From positions 1 through 7,265 of the forward strand of contig NVSO02000184.1 in NCBI GenBank assembly GCA_002401305.2: 7,265 nucleotides of DNA. Reading direction: 5' to 3'. Source of the DNA: Rhodobiaceae bacterium. Lineage in GTDB: Bacteria; Pseudomonadota; Alphaproteobacteria; Parvibaculales; Parvibaculaceae. The notes under the pieces were generated by a model, which saw nothing but the letters and a program-made list of their open reading frames with translations, had not been told where the DNA came from and did not search any database. Shown here in pieces: positions 1 to 5,903 of the stretch (position 1 is the stretch's first letter; each line of letters begins with the position of its first letter). Position numbers and translations under genes: made by a program.

Positions 1-673
1 CATTGTCCACGATGATATGATGAGGAATACCGTGTTGACCCAGCTCAAAAGCCGTTAAAGCCGCGCCTTGATTGCGAGGCCGGGTTTCGTCCACCCACAC
101 ATGAATGGGAATGCCCGCATCATGGGCCATATAAATCGGCGCGGTTGCCGTGCCCCAATCAATGGTCGCCAACCAGCCCGCGTTGCAATGGGTGAGCACA
201 TTGACCGGTTCACCGTTTTTACGAGCGGCAATCTCTTTGATAATCTCAAAGCCATGCGCCCCAATTTTGCGACAGGTTTCAACATCATCCTCACAAATTT
301 GGGCCGCACGCGCGTAGGCACACGCCGCGCGCTCCGTGAACGCCAGTGGGCGAACCGCCCGGTCCATTTCCCCCAACGCCCAATGTAGATTAATCGCCGT
401 GGGACGTGTTGCCCCCAGCAAGGCCAATGCTGCATCAAGCCCGGCGTCCGACGGGTCCGCCCGCAGAGCCAGCGCCACACCGTAAGCCGCTGTGGCACCG
501 ATCAAGGGCGCACCGCGCACAACCATGTCTTTGATCGCCCGTGCCGCCTCCTGTACCGAGGTGAGCGTTTGGGTGTCAAAAACATGGGGCAGCTTTATTT
601 GATCAATGACCTCAACGGACCATCCATCTTGAGCCAACCAAATTGTGCGATAGGCGGTACCGTTGATCTTCAT
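1..673 (-). CDS. mtnA: S-methyl-5-thioribose-1-phosphate isomerase MtnA, 3' end cut by window
   Basis: MtnA converts methylthioribose-1-phosphate to methylthioribulose-1-phosphate in the cytoplasmic methionine salvage pathway. The frame opens with ATG at 673-671 and stays open to the left edge, giving the first 224 residues of a protein normally about 350-370 long. The N-terminus is typical of the family ([12 protein letters not shown]). [13 protein letters not shown] at residues 53-65 is the conserved glycine-rich sugar-phosphate segment. LTHCNAG contains Cys163, which matches the catalytic cysteine of characterised MtnA enzymes. The visible part ends in HHIIVDN, where Asp223 matches the catalytic aspartate. 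Both catalytic residues are therefore present and only the C-terminal part is missing. The start codon shares its A with the apt stop (TGATG), implying translational coupling, and AGGTG just upstream is a plausible ribosome site. The related eIF2B-type ribose-1,5-bisphosphate isomerase is less likely, given the detailed fit and the mtnP linkage. Confidence 0.96.
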   Translation of the reverse strand, partial: MKINGTAYRTIWLAQDGWSVEVIDQIKLPHVFDTQTLTSVQEAARAIKDMVVRGAPLIGATAAYGVALALRADPSDAGLDAALALLGATRPTAINLHWALGEMDRAVRPLAFTERAACAYARAAQICEDDVETCRKIGAHGFEIIKEIAARKNGEPVNVLTHCNAGWLATIDWGTATAPIYMAHDAGIPIHVWVDETRPRNQGAALTAFELGQHGIPHHIIVDN

Positions 674-1200
674 CAGTCACCTGCAAAAGTACAAAGCGAC
701 TGAACATTCACATTATGGCGTTCCAGTCGAGTTCGGCCCCCAAGATCTGGCAATTCAATCACAAAGGTAGAACCAACCACAATGCCGCCCGCCCGGTTGA
801 TCAATTTCACAGCCGCTTCCGCCGTGCCACCCGTAGCGATCAAATCATCTATCACCAACACACGCGCGCCCTTTTTGATCCCATCTTTGTGGATCTCCAC
901 AACATCGGTGCCATATTCAAGGTCATATTCTTCTGAAATGGTTTCGTGCGGCAGCTTGCCTTTTTTACGGACTGGCAAAAACCCTTTGCCAAGCTGGTGG
1001 GCAACCGCCCCGCCCAAAATAAAGCCGCGCGCTTCAATGCCCGCAACCATATCAATGTCTGTGTTCACGTGCAGCTGCACCAAGGCGTCAACCGCCATGC
1101 GAAAGCCGCGCGGGTCTGAGAACAACGTGGTGACATCGCGGAACATAATACCCGGCTTTGGATAATCCGGGATGGTGCGAACATAATCTTCGATCTTCAT
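673..1200 (-). CDS. apt: Adenine phosphoribosyltransferase
   Basis: Apt condenses adenine with PRPP to give AMP and pyrophosphate, which is purine salvage in the cytoplasm. The product is 175 residues, the usual bacterial size. The N-terminal [13 protein letters not shown] (residues 12-24) is a family signature. [11 protein letters not shown] (54-64) follows in the core, and [19 protein letters not shown] (81-99) is the flexible-loop region characteristic of APT. The PRPP-binding motif [16 protein letters not shown] lies at residues 114-129. No key residue is missing. The ATG at 1200 is only 4 bases after the mtnP stop codon, and the TGA overlaps the mtnA start by one base, so apt is the middle gene of a tight operon. 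The context suggests its main substrate is adenine released by MtnP. Xanthine or hypoxanthine phosphoribosyltransferases are alternatives on the fold alone, but the APT-specific segments make them unlikely. Confidence 0.97.
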   Translation of the reverse strand: MKIEDYVRTIPDYPKPGIMFRDVTTLFSDPRGFRMAVDALVQLHVNTDIDMVAGIEARGFILGGAVAHQLGKGFLPVRKKGKLPHETISEEYDLEYGTDVVEIHKDGIKKGARVLVIDDLIATGGTAEAAVKLINRAGGIVVGSTFVIELPDLGGRTRLERHNVNVQSLCTFAGD

Positions 1201-1204
1201 GAGC

Positions 1205-2086
1205 TTATTTTCCGTTCAATACGCGGCCAGCGACCGCTTCTAATTTGGCAACCATCGCAGGGTCTCGCCCTTCGGGGGCTGTGATGATGGCGTGATCCAA
1301 AACCCGGTCGAACCCTTGGGGACAAGGCGCCCGGTCTTTACCCGCAAGGCTTTGAGCCAATGCGCGGATCATGAGCCCAGCTTTGTCGGCATTGCCGCGC
1401 AAAACCTCCAACACATGGGTCACTTCCACATTATCTTCGTCTTCGTGCCAACAGTCATAGTCCGTTACCATGGCAATCGTAGCGTAATTGGTCTCAGCTT
1501 CCCGGGCCAATTTGGCCTCTGGCATATTGGTCATGCCGATGACAGAGCAGCCCCAGGAGCGGTACAACTCGCTCTCAGCACGCGAGGAAAACTGAGGGCC
1601 TTCCATCGCCAAATAGGTGCCACCGCGCGTACAGCCGATGCTGGAGGCTTTACAGGCCGCTTCTAACTGGTCTCCCAGCCGACCACACACAGGATCGGCC
1701 ATAGAGACGTGCGCAACGCAGCCTTTCCCAAAAAAGCTCTTTTCGCGGGCAAAGGTGCGGTCAATAAATTGATCCACGATCACAAAATGCCCCGGCGCCA
1801 AATTCTCTTTCAGCGAGCCAACCGCAGACACCGAGACAATATCGGTCACGCCGGCGCGTTTAAGCGCATCAATATTGGCCCGGTAGTTGATATCGCTGGG
1901 CGCATAGGAGTGGTTGCGGCCATGACGGGGTAAAAACACCATGTCCAAGCCAGCCAATTGGCCAAAATGCAACTCGTCCGAGGCTTCACCAAATGAGCTT
2001 TCTACCCGCTCCCACCGGCTATTTTCCAGACCCGGCGGATTGTAAATCCCGCTCCCGCCAATCACGCCCAAAACCATCTTGCTCAT
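1205..2086 (-). CDS. mtnP: S-methyl-5'-thioadenosine phosphorylase
   Basis: MtnP cleaves methylthioadenosine, the by-product of polyamine and homoserine-lactone synthesis, with phosphate to give adenine and methylthioribose-1-phosphate. It belongs to the trimeric purine nucleoside phosphorylase family. The product is 293 residues. VIGGSGIY (8-15) is the N-terminal signature. [20 protein letters not shown] (51-70) carries the phosphate-binding arginine and histidine and the [13 protein letters not shown] loop. [12 protein letters not shown] (161-172) and [12 protein letters not shown] (185-196) form the sugar and base pocket. TDYDCW (208-213) supplies Asp209 and Asp211; the aspartates of this motif select 6-amino purines, which favours MTA over inosine-type substrates. 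The ATG at 2086 is supported by GGAGG at 2095-2091, four bases upstream. It is the first gene of the mtnP-apt-mtnA group. It lies downstream of the pet operon but behind a strong terminator, so it probably has its own promoter. Confidence 0.97.
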   Translation of the reverse strand: MSKMVLGVIGGSGIYNPPGLENSRWERVESSFGEASDELHFGQLAGLDMVFLPRHGRNHSYAPSDINYRANIDALKRAGVTDIVSVSAVGSLKENLAPGHFVIVDQFIDRTFAREKSFFGKGCVAHVSMADPVCGRLGDQLEAACKASSIGCTRGGTYLAMEGPQFSSRAESELYRSWGCSVIGMTNMPEAKLAREAETNYATIAMVTDYDCWHEDEDNVEVTHVLEVLRGNADKAGLMIRALAQSLAGKDRAPCPQGFDRVLDHAIITAPEGRDPAMVAKLEAVAGRVLNGK

Positions 2087-2113
2087 AGAGCCTCCGCCAT
2101 TTTTAAACTCGTT

Positions 2114-2141
2114 AGCCTAAACATATCCCTATAAGAGCCAA
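2114..2141 (-). promoter_or_regulatory. Weak candidate promoter for mtnP
   Basis: On the minus strand TTGGCT (2141-2136) and TAGGCT (2119-2114) are separated by 16 bases and lie about 30-50 bases upstream of the mtnP start. The match to a housekeeping sigma-factor promoter is partial. A second pair, TTGTGA (2186-2181) and TAATTC (2163-2158), is no better. A promoter somewhere in 2087-2204 is expected because a terminator closes the upstream operon, but its exact position is inference. Confidence 0.2.
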
Positions 2142-2196
2142 TTGTGACGTCTTGATAGAATTATTTTCGTTTCACATAGCTCACAATACTGCTTCC

Positions 2197-2228
2197 TCAA
2201 AACAAAAGGGCCCCCGAAGGAGCCCTTT
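2197..2228 (-). terminator. Intrinsic terminator of the petABC operon
   Basis: Read on the minus strand, AAAGGGCTCC (2228-2219) and GGGGCCCTTT (2214-2205) form a 10-bp stem with one G-T wobble, closed by a TTCG tetraloop on a C-G pair. The 3' side runs straight into TTGTTTT, which completes a textbook rho-independent terminator. It begins 26 bases after the petC stop codon. On the plus strand the hairpin is preceded by A residues and followed by TTT then AA, so termination in that direction would be weaker and there is no plus-strand gene for it to serve. Confidence 0.92.
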
Positions 2229-2254
2229 AAAATTCTTAGATCAACCAAACCAGC

Positions 2255-3100
2255 TTAGTGCAAACCAGCCCAAAGCTTACGAGTGATCATGTAGAGCAAA
2301 CCAGCCAGAACGAGCAAATACAGGATCACTTGGAAACCGATCTGCTTGCGTTCTTCCATCTTAGGCTCCGCAGCCCAATACATGAAGGCGGCAACGTCTT
2401 TGGAATATTGGTCCAAAGTCATTGGCGTACCATCTTCATAGTCCACAATCTCGTCGGACAATGGCGCTGCCATCCCAATCTGATGGCCTGTGAAATAAGC
2501 ATTATAGGACATGCCTGCATTCATCTCGACGTCAGCTGGCGCATCTTCATAGCCAGTCAACAAGGAGTAGATGTAGTTCACCCCATCAGGACGTGCTTTT
2601 GCCAAAACTGAAAAGTCAGGTGGCAACGCCCCGCCGTTCGAAGCCCGTGCAGCGTTTTCATTTGAAAACGGCGCTGGGAAACGGTCACGTGGCAAACCTG
2701 CACGTTCAATCGGATCACCAACTTCGTCAAACTCGTTCGGGTCAATAATATCGAACTCACCCGCGATGACTTTTACTTCAGCTTCGCTAAATTCCGGCCC
2801 GCCCTCTTGAGACAGGTTACGGAAGGACACAAGGTTCATGGAGTGGCATGCAGAGCAAACCTCTTGGTAAACCTTGTAGCCCCGTTTGAGCTGTGAACGA
2901 TCAAATGTGCCGAAGGGGCCATCAAAGGTCCATTCAACGCTTTTGTTTTCAACGCCCCCGCCGGAAGCTTTCGCTTCACCGGCGAACACGAATGTATAAC
3001 CCAAAACAGCAATCGCAAGCGCTGTCAGGAACGGGGTCACACGGCAGGCTCGCGTAAAGATGCAAGGCCGGCCCTCTGTTTTATGTGTTGTGTCAGTCAT
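2255..3100 (-). CDS. petC: Cytochrome c1, haem-binding subunit of the bc1 complex
   Basis: Cytochrome c1 takes electrons from the Rieske protein and passes them to soluble or membrane cytochrome c on the periplasmic side. From the ATG at 3100 it is 281 residues. An N-terminal hydrophobic stretch at about 22-41 ends in GEAKA, a plausible signal-peptidase site near residue 45. The covalent haem site CSACH has Cys82, Cys85 and His86. PPDFSVLAKARPDG (160-173) is a strong c1 signature. Met210 in IGMAAPL is the likely sixth haem ligand. A C-terminal membrane anchor spans about 254-273, followed by RKLW. The frame is open to a TTG at 3121, but GGGGAG (3117-3112) sits nine bases before the ATG and supports 3100. 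It starts 17 bases after petB and is a separate gene, unlike the fused petBC of Bradyrhizobium. The n-region before the hydrophobic core is long and contains two cysteines. Confidence 0.95.
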   Translation of the reverse strand: MTDTTHKTEGRPCIFTRACRVTPFLTALAIAVLGYTFVFAGEAKASGGGVENKSVEWTFDGPFGTFDRSQLKRGYKVYQEVCSACHSMNLVSFRNLSQEGGPEFSEAEVKVIAGEFDIIDPNEFDEVGDPIERAGLPRDRFPAPFSNENAARASNGGALPPDFSVLAKARPDGVNYIYSLLTGYEDAPADVEMNAGMSYNAYFTGHQIGMAAPLSDEIVDYEDGTPMTLDQYSKDVAAFMYWAAEPKMEERKQIGFQVILYLLVLAGLLYMITRKLWAGLH

Positions 3101-3111
3101 TGTTCTGAACT

Positions 3112-3117
3112 CCCCGC
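3112..3117 (-). promoter_or_regulatory. Ribosome binding site deciding the petC start
   Basis: GGGGAG read on the minus strand lies immediately after the petB stop codon and nine bases before the ATG at 3100-3098. It would lie inside the coding region if the alternative TTG at 3121 were used, so it argues for the ATG. Confidence 0.7.
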
Positions 3118-4383
3118 TCAACGTTTTTCAGGCGCTGCTGCCGTATTGGCAGAAGCAGACCCACCATGGGCATCCAGCACCGCTTTCGAGATGCTTTCTG
3201 GCAATGGTTTAGGTTTCTCGACCATGCCCAATACCGGCAGGATGATCAGGAAGTGAGCGAAATAGTACACAGTCAAAATACGTGAGGCGATCACGTAGAT
3301 CCCTTCAGCAGGCATAGCGCCGAGGTAACCAAGACCCATGCAACATGCAACGAAGATGAAGAAGAACTGACGATACATTGGACGGAAGCGCGCTGAGCGT
3401 ACTTTGGAAGTATCCAACCAAGGCAGGACGAACAAGACCGCAATCGCACCAAACATGGCAACCACACCACCCAGCTTATCAGGCACAGCCCGCAAGATTG
3501 CGTAGAATGGCAAGTAGTACCACTCCGGCACAATGTGCGCAGGTGTCACCAATGGGTTGGCCTCGATGTAGTTATCCGGGTGACCCATCGCGTTTGGATT
3601 GAAGAACACAAAGTAGCTAAAGAGGATCAAGAACAGAACCAATGCAAAGCCATCTTTAGCCGTCATGTAAGGGTGGAACGGAACCGTATCCTGTTTGTCT
3701 TTAACATTGATGCCGAGCGGATTGTTGTTGCCCGGTACGTGCAAAGCCCAAATGTGCAAGATCACAACACCGGCAATGATGAACGGGATGAGATAGTGCA
3801 AGGAGAAGAAACGGTTCAATGTTGGGTTATCGACCGAGAAACCACCCCAGAGCAATTCCCGAATAGCTTCACCCACATAAGGGATCGCTGAGAACAGATT
3901 GGTGATAACGGTTGCACCCCAGAAGCTCATTTGGCCCCAAGGAAGTACGTAACCCATGAAACCCGCAGCCATCATCAACAAGAAGATGACAACGCCCAAG
4001 ATCCAAAGCACTTCGCGTGGCGCTTTGTAAGATCCATAGTAAAGACCGCGGAACATGTGAATATAAACGGCAATGAAGAACATAGACGCGCCGTTTGCGT
4101 GCGCATAACGCAGCAAGTGGCCGTAGTTCACGTCACGCATAATGTGTTCAATGGAATTGAACGCCATGCTGACATGCGGCGTGTAGTGCATCGCCAGAAT
4201 AACGCCGGTAACAATTTGAGCTACCAAGCAGAAAGAAAGAATACCGCCGAAAGTCCACCAATAGTTGATGTTCTTCGGAGTGGGGTATCCCATCATATGA
4301 TCGACAATGCCCATAATAGGCAAACGTTCGTCAAGCCACCGAGTAAAGGCGTTTGACGGCTGATAAGTATGGTCTTCGCTCAT
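3118..4383 (-). CDS. petB: Cytochrome b subunit of the bc1 complex
   Basis: Cytochrome b is the membrane core of complex III, with two b haems and the quinol-oxidising (Qo) and quinone-reducing (Qi) sites. The product has 421 residues, close to the bacterial norm of about 420-440, with eight apparent membrane helices. The four haem ligands are visible as His95 and His109 (in RYAHANG and YIHMF), and His196 and His210 (in SLHYLIP and ILHIWALH). Each pair is 14 apart and the pairs are 101 apart, exactly the bc1 spacing. The Qo motif PEWY is at 286-289, and [14 protein letters not shown] (144-157) covers the conserved segment after helix C. Ending with the full eighth helix (about 366-387), it is the long bc1 type rather than the split b6 form. 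ATG at 4383 is preceded by AGGAG with six bases between, and only 11 bases separate it from petA. No key residue is missing. Confidence 0.98.
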   Translation of the reverse strand: MSEDHTYQPSNAFTRWLDERLPIMGIVDHMMGYPTPKNINYWWTFGGILSFCLVAQIVTGVILAMHYTPHVSMAFNSIEHIMRDVNYGHLLRYAHANGASMFFIAVYIHMFRGLYYGSYKAPREVLWILGVVIFLLMMAAGFMGYVLPWGQMSFWGATVITNLFSAIPYVGEAIRELLWGGFSVDNPTLNRFFSLHYLIPFIIAGVVILHIWALHVPGNNNPLGINVKDKQDTVPFHPYMTAKDGFALVLFLILFSYFVFFNPNAMGHPDNYIEANPLVTPAHIVPEWYYLPFYAILRAVPDKLGGVVAMFGAIAVLFVLPWLDTSKVRSARFRPMYRQFFFIFVACCMGLGYLGAMPAEGIYVIASRILTVYYFAHFLIILPVLGMVEKPKPLPESISKAVLDAHGGSASANTAAAPEKR

Positions 4384-4394
4384 CGTGCGCTCCT

Positions 4395-4970
4395 TTATCC
4401 GATTTTGATTTTTGTATCAGACAAGAAAGTGAGTACAGGCACTTCCAAGTTCTGAGGGGCTGGACCTTTACGGATACGGCCAGCCGTATCGTAGTGTGAT
4501 CCGTGACAAGGGCAGAACCAACCACCAAAGTCGCCTTTTTTGTCTGACATGCCCTGACCCTTTGGCACACAGCCAAGGTGGGTACAGATACCGACCATGA
4601 TCAGCCACTCTTCTTTACCAGCTGGTGCACGGTTTTGATCGTTCGCAGGTGAGCCCTCAGGCAAGTTGTCATTGCGTGCTTCAGGGTCAATCAAATCAGA
4701 AAGAGGAACAGCGCGTGCTGCTTCAATTTCTTCTGCTGACCGGCGACGAATGAAAACAGGCTTGCCGCGCCATTTAACGGTCATGCTCTGACCGACCTCG
4801 ATCGAACTCAAATCGACCTCGATGGAAGCGAGTGCTAGTGCAGACGCATCTGGGTTCATTTGGTCAATGAGCGGCCAGACAAGAAATGCTCCGCCAATTG
4901 CGGTGAAAGAGCCAGTGGCGATATATAGAAAATCGCGCCGTGTCGGCTCATCCGTGTCGGTAACTGCCAC
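4395..4970 (-). CDS. petA: Rieske iron-sulfur subunit of the bc1 complex
   Basis: This subunit oxidises quinol at the Qo site through a 2Fe-2S cluster and shuttles electrons to cytochrome c1. From the GTG at 4970 it has 191 residues, the usual size. [10 protein letters not shown] (10-19) is a twin-arginine signal followed by a hydrophobic segment to about 35 ([12 protein letters not shown] follows) that stays as the membrane anchor. The cluster boxes are CTHLGC (129-134) and CPCHGSHYD (153-161). The ligands are Cys129, His131, Cys153 and His156, and Cys134 and Cys155 form the disulfide. [10 protein letters not shown] near 169-178 is the third conserved loop. The frame is open upstream to an ATG at 5189, but those 73 extra residues do not resemble any Rieske protein. 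AAGGAG nine bases before the GTG fixes the start. It is the first gene of the operon, so its 5' region carries the operon control signals. Confidence 0.96.
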   Translation of the reverse strand: MAVTDTDEPTRRDFLYIATGSFTAIGGAFLVWPLIDQMNPDASALALASIEVDLSSIEVGQSMTVKWRGKPVFIRRRSAEEIEAARAVPLSDLIDPEARNDNLPEGSPANDQNRAPAGKEEWLIMVGICTHLGCVPKGQGMSDKKGDFGGWFCPCHGSHYDTAGRIRKGPAPQNLEVPVLTFLSDTKIKIG

Positions 4971-4979
4971 GGTCGAGGT

Positions 4980-4985
4980 CTCCTT
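4980..4985 (-). promoter_or_regulatory. Ribosome binding site deciding the petA GTG start
   Basis: AAGGAG on the minus strand is a near-perfect Shine-Dalgarno sequence nine bases upstream of the GTG at 4970-4968. Together with the conserved TDEPTRRDF protein start it overrides the longer open frame reaching 5189. Confidence 0.85.
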
Positions 4986-5055
4986 ATGGTTCCCAGCAAA
5001 ATCCCCGAAACACCAACAAACCTGCCCTATTTGGTCTAGTGCGATGTTGGTAGCG

Positions 5056-5066
5056 GGGTTTTCACC
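5056..5066 (+). repeat. GGGTTTTCACC repeat, copy 1
   Basis: This 11-base word recurs exactly at 5275-5285 in the same orientation. Its core GGTTTTCACC is an imperfect palindrome (GGT...ACC), which would suit a protein binding site. It lies 86-96 bases upstream of the petA start codon. The function is unknown. Confidence 0.4.
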
Positions 5067-5169
5067 TAAAATCTGCTGTGCACGGCGCAGAACTGGCCCT
5101 CCCAGTCCGTGCCACACGTGCAGCGGTTTTGACACCCAATCGAATGAATGTCCAGACCCGGCACGTGGG

Positions 5170-5203
5170 AATGTGTCAGGATGCCGCACATTACCGCCAC
5201 ATT
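5170..5203. repeat. Cluster of three CACATT/AATGTG hexamers
   Basis: AATGTG at 5170-5175 and CACATT at 5187-5192 form a dyad with an 11-base spacer. A second CACATT at 5198-5203 repeats the first in direct orientation exactly 11 bases on, about one helical turn. This arrangement resembles regulator sites, but a single 6-base dyad is expected by chance in a region this size, so the assignment is tentative. Confidence 0.3.
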
Positions 5204-5253
5204 TAGATTTCCTCTGGCAAAATGACCAAAATCGAGGCAGATCTACGCCTCTC

Positions 5254-5284
5254 TTTATATGGCAATAGGAACACGGGTTTTCAC
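5254..5284 (-). promoter_or_regulatory. Weak candidate promoter for petABC
   Basis: The minus strand carries TATAAA (5259-5254), a good -10 element, with GTGAAA (5284-5279) 19 bases upstream as a poor, over-spaced -35. Transcription from here would give a leader of roughly 275 bases before petA. The putative -35 overlaps the second copy of the 11-base repeat. No better-scoring pair was found nearer the gene. Confidence 0.22.
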
Positions 5285-5285
5285 C
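5275..5285 (+). repeat. GGGTTTTCACC repeat, copy 2
   Basis: This is an exact second copy of the word at 5056-5066. It sits inside a small inverted repeat, CACGGG (5272-5277) and CCCGTG (5286-5291) with an 8-base loop, 26 bases before the trmL start. It is therefore placed to affect trmL as well as a pet promoter. Confidence 0.4.
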
Positions 5286-5316
5286 CCCGTGCCCTCGCCT
5301 CTACTGGACTGAAATT

Positions 5317-5781
5317 ATGCACCTGGCGCTCTATCAACCCGACATTCCGCAGAATACTGGCACAATATTGCGATTAGGCGCCTGCCTCGATCTGCCCGTC
5401 GACGTGATTGAACCCTGCGGTTTCCCTTTTTCCGACAGATCGCTCAAAAGAGCCGGCATGGATTACCTCGATCAGGTGGACCTGACGCGCCACACAGATT
5501 GGGAACAATTCGAAATCGTTCGCAAAAAGCGAGGCCGACTGATTCTCCTCACAACCAAGGCTGAAATCACCCATTTGGACTTTCGATTCGCCCCAACCGA
5601 CACTTTGTTGCTGGGCCGCGAGAGCCTCGGTGTGCCGCAGGAAGTCCACGAGAGTGCTGACGCCCGTGTTGTCATTCCAATGAACCCGAACATGCGCTCC
5701 CTCAACATTGCCGTTGCCGGGGCCCTGATCATCGGAGAGGCCCTGCGCCAAACCAACCAATTCCCCAAAATCCAACTCTAA
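5317..5781 (+). CDS. trmL: tRNA (cytidine(34)-2'-O)-methyltransferase, SPOUT family
   Basis: TrmL methylates the 2'-hydroxyl of the wobble nucleotide of certain tRNA-Leu species using S-adenosylmethionine. The 154-residue length matches the minimal single-domain SPOUT enzymes. The start [20 protein letters not shown] (1-20) is the family N-terminus and fixes the ATG at 5317. [20 protein letters not shown] (32-51) follows. The knotted SAM site is made by [11 protein letters not shown] (97-107) and [18 protein letters not shown] (120-137), the latter holding the conserved RS-N sequence. The ribosome site is weak (TGGA about eight bases upstream). The gene is divergent from petA. Downstream hemF starts 122 bases after its stop on the same strand and may share a transcript. 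Cytoplasmic. A different tRNA position is possible, since related SPOUT proteins share these motifs, but the length and N-terminus favour TrmL. Confidence 0.94.
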   Translation: MHLALYQPDIPQNTGTILRLGACLDLPVDVIEPCGFPFSDRSLKRAGMDYLDQVDLTRHTDWEQFEIVRKKRGRLILLTTKAEITHLDFRFAPTDTLLLGRESLGVPQEVHESADARVVIPMNPNMRSLNIAVAGALIIGEALRQTNQFPKIQL

Positions 5782-5817
5782 GCAGTACCGGATTCATTGA
5801 GAGCCTATGGGTGTTGC

Positions 5818-5847
5818 TTGACAGGTTTGCCCCCAAAGCACTACCTC
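5818..5847 (+). promoter_or_regulatory. Possible -35 element ahead of hemF
   Basis: A perfect TTGACA lies at 5818-5823 in the trmL-hemF gap, 80 bases before the preferred hemF start. The best -10 at suitable spacing is only TACCTC (5842-5847, 18-base spacer), a poor match. hemF may instead be read through from trmL, since no terminator is visible between them. Confidence 0.2.
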
Positions 5848-5903
5848 TGAGCCAATCACCTGTCGCCGACCTGGCTGTTGACCAGCCCCTACAAGACGGA
5901 TCT

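Larger units (their letters stand above)
4971..5316. other. Divergent control region between petA and trmL, no gene seen
   Basis: This 346-base stretch separates the minus-strand pet operon from plus-strand trmL. I see no convincing gene, tRNA or small RNA in it. The petA frame continues open through part of it, but the translation looks like noise. It contains an 11-base repeat in two copies (5056-5066 and 5275-5285), two CACGTG palindromes (5115-5120 and 5162-5167), three CACATT/AATGTG hexamers within 34 bases (5170-5203), and a TATAAA on the minus strand (5259-5254). The promoters of pet and of trmL-hemF must lie here or nearby; none can be fixed from the sequence. Confidence 0.6.

Noticed and set aside
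665..1200. apt and mtnA both begin ATGAAGATC, suggesting a duplication of the start region
   Set aside because: The match ends after nine bases and encodes a common MKI start; chance is sufficient.
1769..1783. FNR-like TTGATnnnn sequence inside mtnP, and similar half-sites in apt and mtnA
   Set aside because: These are within coding sequence, match only one half of the TTGAT-N4-ATCAA consensus, and are not placed before any gene.
2141..2187. Inverted pair ATTGTGA (2187-2181) and TCACAAT (2147-2141) upstream of mtnP on the minus strand
   Set aside because: A 7-base inverted match is expected about once by chance in a gap of this size, and the arms are 33 bases apart with no further pairing.
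5072..5106. Two small hairpins in the petA leader (TCTGC/GCAGA and ACTGG/CCAGT) as an attenuator or riboswitch
   Set aside because: Stems are only 5 bp, no T-tract or conserved riboswitch core is visible, and such short repeats are expected by chance.
4971..5189. Upstream in-frame extension of petA as a real N-terminal domain or a small gene
   Set aside because: The translation has no Rieske similarity, no recognisable domain and no ribosome site, while the internal GTG has an excellent one.
4822..5268. Plus-strand open frame of about 148 codons across the petA leader
   Set aside because: It overlaps petA coding sequence on the opposite strand, has no family resemblance, and its composition looks like a shadow of the petA frame.
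5680..5709. TrmL motif reads [10 protein letters not shown] rather than the glycine-containing form seen in some relatives
   Set aside because: The position before RS is variable in the family (E. coli TrmL has a different residue there), and the RS-N core is intact.
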